64,000 nucleotides of DNA from Saprospiraceae bacterium (GTDB taxonomy: Bacteria; Bacteroidota; Bacteroidia; Chitinophagales; Saprospiraceae), in assembly GCA_016715965.1 (NCBI GenBank), contig JADJXG010000001.1, positions 574,501 through 638,500 of the forward strand, given 5' to 3'. Both the position numbers and the translations under genes were made by a program. The notes under the pieces were generated by a model. It saw only the letters and a program-made list of their open reading frames with translations, was not told the DNA's origin and ran no database searches. Positions 34,066-41,682 of the stretch are shown here, one piece after another. Within the stretch, counting starts at the first letter, position 1, and each line of letters begins with the position of its first letter.

Positions 34066-36625
34066 TCAGAATGAAGTACTTGAGCAGTTTGAAACTTCTG
34101 CCAATGGACTTACAGATGCGGAGGCGGAGGAAAGACTATCCCGACAAGGTCCCAATAAAATTGAAGCCCATAAAAAATCACCGATCCTTTGGATGTTCTT
34201 CAGGCAGTTTGCCGATTTCATCATTCTTGTACTGATCGTAGCCGCTGTGATGTCAGGTTGGATCGGTGATCTGGCTGATGCCCTGATTATTTTGATCATC
34301 GTCGTTCTCAATGCGACCGTTGGATTTGTTCAGGAGTACAAGGCAGACAGGGCTTTGGAAGCTTTAAAAAAAATGGCGGTTCTTCATTCGAAAGTGATTA
34401 GAAATGGAGAAGTCAAAGATTTACTTTCAGAGTCATTGGTGACAGGAGATCTTGTATTGCTTGAATCCGGCAATTCTGTTCCGGCTGATCTGCGTTTATT
34501 GGAGGCCCATGGTCTGAAATTGGATGAATCTTCTCTGACAGGCGAGTCCGTCGGCGTCGATAAAATCGCTGAGCAAATTCTGGAGGAGCATGTCGAGTTG
34601 GGTGATATGCGCAATCTTGCATATAAAGGTACGACCGTTACAAACGGACGAGCCAAAGGAGTGGTGATTGCTACCGGTATGAATACAGAGTTGGGACGTA
34701 TTGCGTCTATGTTACAATTGAAAGAATCAGATACTCCCCTTAAAATTCGCATGAAGGAATTTGGAAAGAAATTATCATTCTTTATTATTCTGATTTGTTT
34801 TCTGATCTTTTTAGTGGGTATCTTGAGGGGAGAAAATTTGGTGGCCATGTTGTTGATTTCGATAAGTCTTGCCGTAGCTGCCATTCCTGAAGCTTTACCC
34901 GCCCTGATCACCGTCTCTTTGGCCAATGGTGCCAGGCGAATGGTCAGAAAAAATGCCCTGATCCGCAAGTTGCCGGCGGTAGAAACCCTCGGATCAGTTT
35001 CTATCATATGCACAGACAAAACGGGCACGCTGACATTAAATAAAATGAAAGTCCTCCATCACCACATACAGGATGGAGCAGAGCTGGAGAATATTCCCTT
35101 GCTATGGCTGGGTGTCTCATTAAATCAAGATGTGCAGATCGACGCGAATGGACAAATGATGGGAGATTCAACAGAACTGGCCATGGTAACAGAATTCATC
35201 CAACAATTTGGTTTAGAAAAACATCAGCAGCTCAGAGCTACATTTCCAAGAAGCCTGGAAATTCCTTTTGACTCTGAGCGAAAATTAATGACTACCATTC
35301 ACAGAGCGAATGAAAAATACTTGGTGGTTTGCAAAGGAGCCATTGAAGCGATCATTCAACAATCCTCTATCCGTCCTGAACTGTCTTCTGAATTACAAAA
35401 AATAGCGGATGCATGGGCTTCAACCGGCCACCGTGTTATCGCATTTGCGTATAAGATGATCGATGCCTTGCCCGATGATAAAAATAAAACGTCATTGGAA
35501 TCCAATTTGATTCCCTGCGGTCTTTTGGCCATGATGGATCCTCCCAGGCCAGAAGTTTTAAATGCAATTGATGAATGTAAAAAGGCCGGTGTGAAAACGA
35601 TTATGATCACAGGAGATCACCTTTTGACAGCAAATGCCATCGCTCATCATATTGGATTGGTAAATGAAAGAAGTAGATCTGTTTCAGGAAAAGAACTATC
35701 TGCGATGACAGAGGAAGAATTCATGGAAACAGTTGAAAAAATAAGCGTTTATGCCAGGGTGTCTCCGGAACAAAAACTAAAAATCATCAGAACCCTTCAG
35801 AAAAAGGGACATTTTGTGGCCATGACTGGAGATGGCGTCAACGACGCTCCTTCTTTGAAGGCTGCTGACATAGGGGTCGCTATGGGAATCAGCGGCACAG
35901 ATGTGAGCAAAGAGTCTGCGGATATGGTATTGTTGGACGATCGTTTTGGGACGATCGTCAGTGCCATAAAGGAGGGTCGAAGAATTTATGACAACATACG
36001 CAAGTTTGTCAGATATATCATGACCTGCAACAGTGCTGAAATCTGGACCCTGTTTTTGGCTCCGTTTGTTGGCTTGCCAATCCCACTGCTACCGGTACAT
36101 ATCTTATGGATTAATCTGGTCACCGATGGTTTGCCAGGACTTGCACTTGCCGGAGAAAGAGCAGAAAAGGATATCATGTCAAGACCTCCAAGACCCGCAA
36201 CAGAAAGTTTATTTGCACAGGGGATAGGCTTACATATCGTTTGGGTCGGCATTCTGATGGCTGGTTTAACCCTTGGTGTTCAGGCCTGGTCGGTGCATCA
36301 AAAAATGGAGAACTGGCAGACCATGGTTTTTACCGTGTTGGCATTTTTACAACTGGCACATGCCTTATCGATCCGAGGAGAGCGAACCTATCTTTTCAAA
36401 CAGGGTATATTTACAAACAAATGGATGATCATTGCGATTCTTTTCACCTTTTTATTACAGTTGATGGTGATCTACCACCCTTTCATGAATCGCATTTTTA
36501 AAACGCAACCACTTGATTTGAATCAATTGCTGATTTGCATTGGGGTGGCTGCAGTTTTGTTTCACGCTGTTGAAATTGAAAAGTGGATTAAGTATTTGAT
36601 CCGAAAAAGAAATCATTCAATGTAA
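34046..36625 (+). CDS. P2A-type cation-translocating P-type ATPase, probably Ca2+
   Basis: 859 aa inner-membrane pump. It has an N-terminal cation ATPase domain, TGES at LDESSLTGESVGVDK, the phosphorylation site CTDKTGTLT, the KGA nucleotide-binding segment and GDGVNDAPSLKAADIGVAMG. Ca2+-binding positions of SERCA are kept: PEALPALITVSLANGARRM in M4, the N and E of MTCNSAEIW in M5, and N and D of WINLVTDGLPGLAL in M6. These point to Ca2+ export rather than Na+/K+. Overlap of its start with the Na/Pi gene suggests joint handling of calcium and phosphate (inference). The alpha/beta hydrolase follows 22 bases later. Confidence 0.93.
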   Translation: MQPYRLNQNEVLEQFETSANGLTDAEAEERLSRQGPNKIEAHKKSPILWMFFRQFADFIILVLIVAAVMSGWIGDLADALIILIIVVLNATVGFVQEYKADRALEALKKMAVLHSKVIRNGEVKDLLSESLVTGDLVLLESGNSVPADLRLLEAHGLKLDESSLTGESVGVDKIAEQILEEHVELGDMRNLAYKGTTVTNGRAKGVVIATGMNTELGRIASMLQLKESDTPLKIRMKEFGKKLSFFIILICFLIFLVGILRGENLVAMLLISISLAVAAIPEALPALITVSLANGARRMVRKNALIRKLPAVETLGSVSIICTDKTGTLTLNKMKVLHHHIQDGAELENIPLLWLGVSLNQDVQIDANGQMMGDSTELAMVTEFIQQFGLEKHQQLRATFPRSLEIPFDSERKLMTTIHRANEKYLVVCKGAIEAIIQQSSIRPELSSELQKIADAWASTGHRVIAFAYKMIDALPDDKNKTSLESNLIPCGLLAMMDPPRPEVLNAIDECKKAGVKTIMITGDHLLTANAIAHHIGLVNERSRSVSGKELSAMTEEEFMETVEKISVYARVSPEQKLKIIRTLQKKGHFVAMTGDGVNDAPSLKAADIGVAMGISGTDVSKESADMVLLDDRFGTIVSAIKEGRRIYDNIRKFVRYIMTCNSAEIWTLFLAPFVGLPIPLLPVHILWINLVTDGLPGLALAGERAEKDIMSRPPRPATESLFAQGIGLHIVWVGILMAGLTLGVQAWSVHQKMENWQTMVFTVLAFLQLAHALSIRGERTYLFKQGIFTNKWMIIAILFTFLLQLMVIYHPFMNRIFKTQPLDLNQLLICIGVAAVLFHAVEIEKWIKYLIRKRNHSM

Positions 36626-36647
36626 GTATCGATACTTTTATAAAGTT

Positions 36648-37343
36648 ATGAAAGAAAACTCAAGTAAATTATTTCTACATGGAGCATTGGGCGCTGCCAT
36701 TCAATTCGAAAAGCTGAAAAACATGTATCAGGATGAACAGCTGCCTTTGTTGCTGGATTTTATAGGTCATGGTCAAAATGAAAAGCTTACTGGAAATCTG
36801 AACGTTGAATGGTTGTCTGAGCAGTTGGTGACATTCATCGAAAAACAAGGAATAAGCAGACCCAATATTTTTGGTTATAGTCTTGGAGGTTATGTGGCAG
36901 TTTATACTGCTTCTAGGTTTCCCGATTTAATTGGTAAAATTGTTACCCTGGGAACAAAATTTGCATGGAGTCCTCAAGTAGTGAATCAGCAATTTGGTTT
37001 TTTGGATTCCGAAAAAATCAAAGCAGAAATGCCCGCTTTTGCTACAGGATTAAAAGAGCTGCATGGAGATAAATGGGAAATTTTAACCCAACAAACTTTT
37101 GGTTTGGTCCATAGTTTGGGAAATCATCCATTGATCGATGCGCCTTGTCTTTCTAAAATTCAAATTCCGGTCTTTATCATGCGAGGGGAAAAAGACAAAA
37201 TGGTAAGTGAGGAAGAAAGCATCGACACGGCGGATCAAATTCTCCTTGGCAAATATATTTGTTTGCCAAACACGCCCCATCCTTTGGAAAAAGTAGATCT
37301 GCAGATGCTCTATGAAAAAATCCAGGAATTATTCCACCATTAG
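36648..37343 (+). CDS. Alpha/beta hydrolase
   Basis: 231 aa, no signal peptide. Nucleophile elbow in NIFGYSLGGYVAVYTA (GxSxG), an oxyanion-type start LFLHGALGAA, acid region VFIMRGEKDKMVSEEE and catalytic His in LPNTPHPLEKV. It resembles MenH/YbgA-like small esterases, but the substrate is unknown. It is the last gene of the Na/Pi-ATPase run. The 992-bp mobile element inserted just 21 bases after its stop (12 bases to the target duplication), so the original terminator may have been displaced. Confidence 0.88.
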   Translation: MKENSSKLFLHGALGAAIQFEKLKNMYQDEQLPLLLDFIGHGQNEKLTGNLNVEWLSEQLVTFIEKQGISRPNIFGYSLGGYVAVYTASRFPDLIGKIVTLGTKFAWSPQVVNQQFGFLDSEKIKAEMPAFATGLKELHGDKWEILTQQTFGLVHSLGNHPLIDAPCLSKIQIPVFIMRGEKDKMVSEEESIDTADQILLGKYICLPNTPHPLEKVDLQMLYEKIQELFHH

Positions 37344-37364
37344 TTTTTAATTTCTATTTTATCC

Positions 37365-37386
37365 CACATCTGTCCAAAATAATTTT
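37365..37386 (+). repeat. Left terminal inverted repeat
   Basis: Perfect 22-bp inverse complement of 38335-38356. The 9-bp target duplication ends at the base before it. Confidence 0.9.
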
Positions 37387-37422
37387 TAGAAACTAACTTT
37401 TCCACTTTTTGTCGCTCACGAC

Positions 37423-37489
37423 TGAACGATCCAAGCTAAAAGCTTGGTAGAGTGCGACAGCACTCTAAGTGAAGGAGCCGCGAAAGCGG
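37423..37489 (+). ncRNA. Triple-hairpin module A
   Basis: Box TGAACGA (37423-37429), then hairpin CCAAGCT-AAA-AGCTTGG (37431-37447), hairpin AGAGTGC-GACA-GCACTCT (37449-37466), linker AAGTGAA (37467-37473) and hairpin CCGC-GAAA-GCGG (37478-37489) with a GNRA-type tetraloop. Modules B and C share this order. Whether it is an RNA or acts as DNA is not known. Confidence 0.6.
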
Positions 37490-37504
37490 AGTACCAAAAA
37501 AAAC

Positions 37505-37735
37505 GCAGCCTTTTCTAAGGCGGCATCTTCCTTGGTTCTATTAGGCTTAATTGGGTTCATTTTGCAAGGTTCTCTGTTGGGACAGATTTTGGGCGCTGTA
37601 TATTGCCGCTCCATAATTTATTTTCACTATGCTAGTTTGTTTGATGGGTGCATCATATTAGTTTCAGTTAAAGGAGCGACAATATAAGGCGCTATTTCCA
37701 AAATCTGTCCTTCTTGGGCCGCTGACGAAAAGGCT
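37505..37735. repeat. Long imperfect palindrome inside the element
   Basis: Three nested inverted pairs: GCCTTTTCTAAGGCGGC (37508 on) with GCCGCTGACGAAAAGGC (ends about 37735); GGACAGATTTTGG (37580-37592) with CCAAAATCTGTCC (37698-37710); and GGCGCTGTATATTGCCGCTCC with GGAGCGACAATATAAGGCGC around 37592-37612 and 37672-37692. Together they could fold into one long interrupted hairpin, with an unpaired insertion on the left side. Confidence 0.65.
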
Positions 37736-37822
37736 CTTAATATTAATCATTAATTAGATTGAAATATCAGAAAGAATGATGGTTTTCAAGCATTTCAATG
37801 CGGCCTAGGGCTCCGTAGTGAT

Positions 37823-37888
37823 TGAGCGATCCACGACTTTAGGAGTGGTCGAGTGCGACAGCACGAGAAGTGAAAGAACGCGTTAGCG
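37823..37888 (+). ncRNA. Triple-hairpin module B
   Basis: Box TGAGCGA (37823-37829), a weak hairpin CCAC...GTGG (37831-37848), GTGC-GACA-GCAC (37853-37864), linker AAGTGAA (37868-37874) and CGC-GTTA-GCG (37879-37888). Same order as modules A and C with shorter stems; probably a degraded copy. Confidence 0.55.
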
Positions 37889-37930
37889 CTTGTGGGAAGC
37901 TAAACAAAAGAATGGGCCATCGAGGCGGCG

Positions 37931-38011
37931 CACTCCAAGCCGTCCTTTGAGGGACGGTTCCCTCCTTTTGGAGTGACTTTGTGTCACTCCAATGTTCCCC
38001 GTATGGGGAAC
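37931..38011. other. Cluster of four hairpins with two mutually exclusive pairings
   Basis: CACTCCAA (37931-37938) pairs with TTGGAGTG (37968-37975), enclosing CCGTCC/GGACGG (37940-37945 and 37952-37957). GGAGTGAC (37970-37977) can instead pair with GTCACTCC (37983-37990). GTTCCCC-GTAT-GGGGAAC follows (37994-38011). The first and third stems share bases, so only one can form at a time. Confidence 0.55.
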
Positions 38012-38047
38012 ACCAGTCAGTCACATAGCGAAAGAGCTGCAGTTGGG

Positions 38048-38132
38048 TGAGCGAGGTGATCGTAGCGAAGTATCCTGCCACGCAGGATACCATCGTACGA
38101 CAGTGCGATGGCGAAGTGAACCGCGAAAGCGG
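38048..38132 (+). ncRNA. Triple-hairpin module C
   Basis: Box TGAGCGA (38048-38054), hairpin GTATCCTG-CCACG-CAGGATAC (38070-38090), hairpin CATCGTAC-GACA-GTGCGATG (38091-38110), AAGTGAA (38114-38120) and CCGC-GAAA-GCGG (38121-38132). Stem sequences differ from A and B while pairing is kept, and the GACA loop and last hairpin are constant. A GCCAAAAGAAAGTAAC stretch follows at about 38197, resembling a widespread short repeat. Confidence 0.6.
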
Positions 38133-38334
38133 ATAATTGAAACAACGAACTATCTTTGTTTTATCCCTTGCGCCTTGCCCCCAATTTGTTAGCAGGCCAA
38201 AAGAAAGTAACATACATGAAGTTTGATAAACAAAAGAAATTTTTTAAATTGCAATAACTGTTATGGGGTTCAATTTTAAAATATCGTTACAAAATTTGTA
38301 TACACATGTAAATCAATAGCCATATTTTCAATTT

Positions 38335-38356
38335 AAAATTATTTTGGACAGATGTG
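38335..38356 (-). repeat. Right terminal inverted repeat
   Basis: Perfect 22-bp inverse complement of 37365-37386; the second ATTTTATCC target copy begins at the next base. Confidence 0.9.
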
Positions 38357-38365
38357 ATTTTATCC

Positions 38366-38749
38366 TTATTCATACAAACGTTTGATCGAGAATAAAGCTT
38401 CTGTGAAAAAATATTAACAGCGACATAAAGCTAAAGAAGTTCCAATTTAGCAAGTTAGCATGGTTTGAAAATTTGGAAGGAACCGCAAGGTTATTATGCG
38501 TGGCAACACAAATTGTAAATAAACACCTAAAAAACTTGCGAAAAAAAACCTCAATTAATTATTGGATGCAAACTCCACTCAGATAAGCTTGCGCGGGCTG
38601 ATCGCGACGATCCAGAAACTTATTGCCGATTTAAAAACCGAAACAAACAAAGTTACTTTGTTATCAGTATATCCTCGCTATATCCCTCACTTTGGGTGGC
38701 AGATGGTCTTTCCGGCAATTCATTTCTCCGTAATACCGGAGTTCTCAAT
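38366..38749. other. 384-base intergenic stretch with no recognisable gene
   Basis: Lies between the mobile element and the 3' end of the TolC-family gene. Only a short hairpin CTCCG...CGGAG at 38726-38741 is seen. Small open frames here show no protein-like features. Confidence 0.5.
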
Positions 38750-40126
38750 TTAAATCTTTCCCAGGGCTTTGTCCAAATCAATTTTGGCCATGATCAACTG
38801 AATCTGCGCTTCCAAAATATGGGCCTGAGCTTGATACATATCCCTTTCGGCTTGGGTGATTTCGATGGAAGATCCAATACCTTCTTTAAATTTAATGTTG
38901 CTGGTGCGATAAATTTTTTCGGCGAGGGCAAGCGATTTTTTTCTGGTTTCAAGGGTGTTGAGGGCATTCAGATATTGGGTCCGCGCATTGTTGAATTCCA
39001 GGCCAACACCCCGCTCAAATTCTGCGAGCTGCATTCCTGTCTTGGTAGCAACCGTCTTCGCCCTTCTGATCTTTGCTTTGCGATCAAATCCATCAAAAAT
39101 TGGTACATTTAAATTTAGTCCGACAATGGAAGTGGGAAACCACTTGTTTTCCTTGCTGTCAAAAAGATCGTTTCTCTGTAAAACTTCCTGATGGGTGATA
39201 AATCCTGTCAAACTGGGAAGATAGGATGCCTTGTACCTTCTCACATTGATGTCTGCAAGCTTTTTCGCTTGCTCTATCACCAGATACTCAGGTCTGGCGC
39301 TGGTGTTGATCTGAAAAGATGGATCCATTACTTCAGCATAGGACTTGTTGAGAATTTCATTGAGCGTTTCTGTCTGAACCAACTCCTTTTCCAATGGATA
39401 GGACATCTGAAACTTGAGAAGATTAAGTGTAAACTCAGCCAATCGCTGCAATTTTTCTCTTTCTGCTTTTAGGTTTTGAAGGGAAAGCTCAATGCGCTCT
39501 ACATCGAGTTGTTCTGCAAATCCAACTTTGTAGATTTGCTCCGTTTCCTGATAGACTTTTTCGAGATTGCCAATGTTCTTATCTAAAACACTGATATTTT
39601 CTTTGACTGAAAGCGAACTCAAATAAGCCTTGGTTACCTGATAGCGTACGTCCGCTTCAGATTGTTGAATTTGTTTTTGAATTAATTCCGCATATAGTTT
39701 TTGGGCTTTAAGTCCTACAAAAAAACTTCCATCAAAAATCAAGGTATTCAACTGAAGTCCGGCGGTGAGGTTGTTTTTTAATCCAAACTGTGCCGGAAAT
39801 CCGGAACCAAAATCAATGGTTCTGTCGGGCAACAAATCTTCCTTAAACAAGACACCATAGACTGCAGGAGAAATAAAATCCGGTATAATCTGGGTGGGAA
39901 TATTCACAAAGTGACTATATCCCAGACTGCCGGTGATTTTCGGCATTCCGATGGCATAGTATTCCAGAACCTGATCTTTGGCATCCTGAATGTCCAGTTT
40001 TTGGATGGCCAGGCTTTTGCTGTTCTCCTGCCCGTAGCGGACTGCTTGTTCCAAGGTAAAAGAGGTTTGTGCCTGAAGGAGGGTTCCTGTCAGTAATAAA
40101 ATGAAGAGAAAAGACTTAAATGTCAT
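38750..40126 (-). CDS. TolC-family outer-membrane efflux channel protein
   Basis: 458 aa from the ATG at 40126; an upstream in-frame ATG adds eight residues but the signal peptide (TFKSFLFILLLTGTLLQAQ) begins here. The mature protein starts SFTLEQAVRYGQENS, the usual TolC-domain entry, and has two similar halves of long helices with short barrel strands (LKAEREKLQRLAEFTLNLL; ARTQYLNALNTLETRKKSLALAEKIY; SIEITQAERDMYQAQAHIL). It would form a trimeric channel with an inner-membrane pump, but no adaptor or pump gene is adjacent, so its partner is elsewhere or was lost. Confidence 0.9.
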   Translation of the reverse strand: MTFKSFLFILLLTGTLLQAQTSFTLEQAVRYGQENSKSLAIQKLDIQDAKDQVLEYYAIGMPKITGSLGYSHFVNIPTQIIPDFISPAVYGVLFKEDLLPDRTIDFGSGFPAQFGLKNNLTAGLQLNTLIFDGSFFVGLKAQKLYAELIQKQIQQSEADVRYQVTKAYLSSLSVKENISVLDKNIGNLEKVYQETEQIYKVGFAEQLDVERIELSLQNLKAEREKLQRLAEFTLNLLKFQMSYPLEKELVQTETLNEILNKSYAEVMDPSFQINTSARPEYLVIEQAKKLADINVRRYKASYLPSLTGFITHQEVLQRNDLFDSKENKWFPTSIVGLNLNVPIFDGFDRKAKIRRAKTVATKTGMQLAEFERGVGLEFNNARTQYLNALNTLETRKKSLALAEKIYRTSNIKFKEGIGSSIEITQAERDMYQAQAHILEAQIQLIMAKIDLDKALGKI

Positions 40127-40327
40127 TGTTTTTGAATTAGGACTGAGCACTTAATAAAACAGAAGGAAAATTTGAAATTCATCAGGGATCAATAAACGTT
40201 TTCTAACAAACAAATCAAACTTTTGTTAGTCGAATCCGACGCTTTATTGCAAACAAATTCTTAATTAATTAAGGTATAAAGACTAGAAATTCTCAACTTT
40301 TTTGGGTTTTCAGGTTTTAATTGGACC

Positions 40328-40660
40328 ATGAAAATGATAAATCTGATTTATACATTTGCCATTTTGGCAATGATCAGCTATCCAACTTGCAAGGATTCCC
40401 CGGCCAAACAAGATACAGGGGAAACTTTGTACCGGCGATATTGTGTGACCTGCCATGGAATCCAGGGGGATCTGATGACCAATGGCGCCAGAGATCTCAA
40501 TCAATCTCTTCTCAACCTTGAAGAGCGTGTATTGATTATCACTGAAGGCAGAAATGTGATGACAGGATTCAGAGGTACACTCACAGACAACCAGATTCGA
40601 ATGGTGGCTGAATATTCAATGGGATTTACAAACCGTGCCGGTGGATCAAAGCAAAAGTAA
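40328..40660 (+). CDS. Small exported mono-heme cytochrome c
   Basis: 110 aa. A hydrophobic leader (INLIYTFAILAMISYPTC) resembles a lipoprotein signal, although the lipobox is not perfect. One heme-attachment motif, CVTCH, sits in ETLYRRYCVTCHGIQG. The likely distal Met ligand is in NVMTGFRGTLTDNQI, typical of class I cytochromes c, and the end AEYSMGF fits the C-terminal helix. It would carry electrons in the periplasm. The next gene starts inside its 3' end (26-base overlap), so they are coupled. The 200 bases to the divergent TolC gene show no clear promoter box. Confidence 0.87.
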   Translation: MKMINLIYTFAILAMISYPTCKDSPAKQDTGETLYRRYCVTCHGIQGDLMTNGARDLNQSLLNLEERVLIITEGRNVMTGFRGTLTDNQIRMVAEYSMGFTNRAGGSKQK

Positions 40661-41537
40661 AATTTTGGTGACCGGTGCTACCGGAAATCTCGGCAGGATT
40701 CTTACAGGAGTTTTGGATAGATACCATCCTGGTCAAACCATGTATTTGTACCATTCGAATCCTCCAAAAGTGCTTTCGGAACAGTGGTTTCGGACGGATT
40801 TGCTGGATCCGGAATCTTATGAACCTTTGCTTTGCGATGTCAAAACAGTGATTCATTTGGCTCAGGTACCAGACGCATTTGTTGCGGAGTCAAATGATAT
40901 TCTGAAGGACCAACTTAGAATGACGGAAAATCTGCTTCACAGTTCACTCGCTTTGGGTGTTGAACAAATTATTTTTGTGAGTACTTTGTCCACCTTAATT
41001 CGAAGCTTGGATCCCAATTTAATCACTGATCAGGGCAATCATTCACCCCAGTTGCACAGCATACTTGCTAAATCAAAATACAAGGAAGAATTGTTACTTA
41101 AAAAAGCAGAAGCAGAAGGTCTGGAAGTCCTGCTATTTTATTCTGCACCCTATTGGGCAAATACCAGAGTTGGATCTAAAATGCCATCCGAACTTCAAAC
41201 AGAATCTTGTTACTTTCAGTGGACCTATGATCCAACAAAATTGGCAGATTTGATCGTCAAAGCGATTGATAAACCGCTTTGGGGTTCCCGTATCGTTCTG
41301 GCGGAAGAAAATCCGGTTCAATCGAGATCTCAGACATCGTTTTTGGCAAATCGGCCATCTTTGATAAGAAATTTAAAATCATGGACTTCCGTATTTATAA
41401 AAAGCGCAAAATTATTCTTTAATAAACCCCGATCTGAAGAAGCGTTTTACAAATTTAGATCGTTTGTCTTAGAGGATCGTAAATCAAGAGATCTTATTGA
41501 AGAATTAGAAAATCCCGTTTTAGTCAATAGAATTTGA
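40635..41537 (+). CDS. Extended SDR / NAD(P)-dependent epimerase-like protein
   Basis: 300 aa with a GTG start inside the cytochrome gene; no later start precedes the cofactor motif. The Rossmann motif is ILVTGATGNLGRIL (GxxGxxG), followed by FRTDLLDPESYEPLLCDVKTVIHLA (acidic residue and NN-type loop). The active-site Ser/Tyr-x3-Lys is visible as a Ser/Thr patch (IIFVSTLSTL) and a YKEEL-like segment (AKSKYKEELLLKKAEAEG). Likely a sugar-nucleotide or NAD(P)-linked oxidoreductase or epimerase; the substrate is unknown. Confidence 0.78.
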   Translation: MPVDQSKSKILVTGATGNLGRILTGVLDRYHPGQTMYLYHSNPPKVLSEQWFRTDLLDPESYEPLLCDVKTVIHLAQVPDAFVAESNDILKDQLRMTENLLHSSLALGVEQIIFVSTLSTLIRSLDPNLITDQGNHSPQLHSILAKSKYKEELLLKKAEAEGLEVLLFYSAPYWANTRVGSKMPSELQTESCYFQWTYDPTKLADLIVKAIDKPLWGSRIVLAEENPVQSRSQTSFLANRPSLIRNLKSWTSVFIKSAKLFFNKPRSEEAFYKFRSFVLEDRKSRDLIEELENPVLVNRI

Positions 41538-41682
41538 ATATTATTTAAACATTAAATTTAATTCTATTTATAAATAATTTATTATTAGTAACTTAAACAG
41601 ACAGTTAATTTTTGCCAAAATTATCCCTTAGGAAATCATTTATAAAGTGTATTTTCGCGTAAAATTTCAAAACAAATAAAAT

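Larger units (their letters stand above)
37356..38365. mobile_element. Non-autonomous transposable element, 992 bp, with 22-bp TIRs and 9-bp target duplication
   Basis: The left TIR (37365-37386, begins CACATCTGTCCAAAATAA) and right TIR (38335-38356, ends TTATTTTGGACAGATGTG) are perfect 22-bp inverse complements. They are flanked by identical direct 9-mers ATTTTATCC at 37356-37364 and 38357-38365, the footprint of a transposase-made staggered cut. The inside has no credible transposase: the longest frames (37839-38213 minus, 37469-37687 plus) look non-coding. Instead it is packed with hairpins. A 9-bp duplication is known for several IS families (IS1, IS4, Tn10/Tn5-like, some IS256), so the helper family cannot be named. 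It inserted between the alpha/beta hydrolase and TolC genes. Confidence 0.88.

Noticed and set aside
37469..37687. A 72-residue frame on the plus strand inside the element
   Set aside because: It lies across hairpin module A and the long palindrome, so base content is set by inverted repeats and not by a protein.
37839..38213. A 124-residue frame on the minus strand inside the mobile element
   Set aside because: It runs through the hairpins, has low-complexity residues without domain features, and no start context. The bases are explained by structure.
37356..38365. Integron attC sites or a group II intron
   Set aside because: No integrase or attC core (RYYYAAC/GTTRRRY pairs), no domain V-like AGC/catalytic triad hairpin with reverse transcriptase.
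38562..38753. A short frame ending over the 3' end of the TolC gene
   Set aside because: No signal, no known motif, and it overlaps a gene with strong support.
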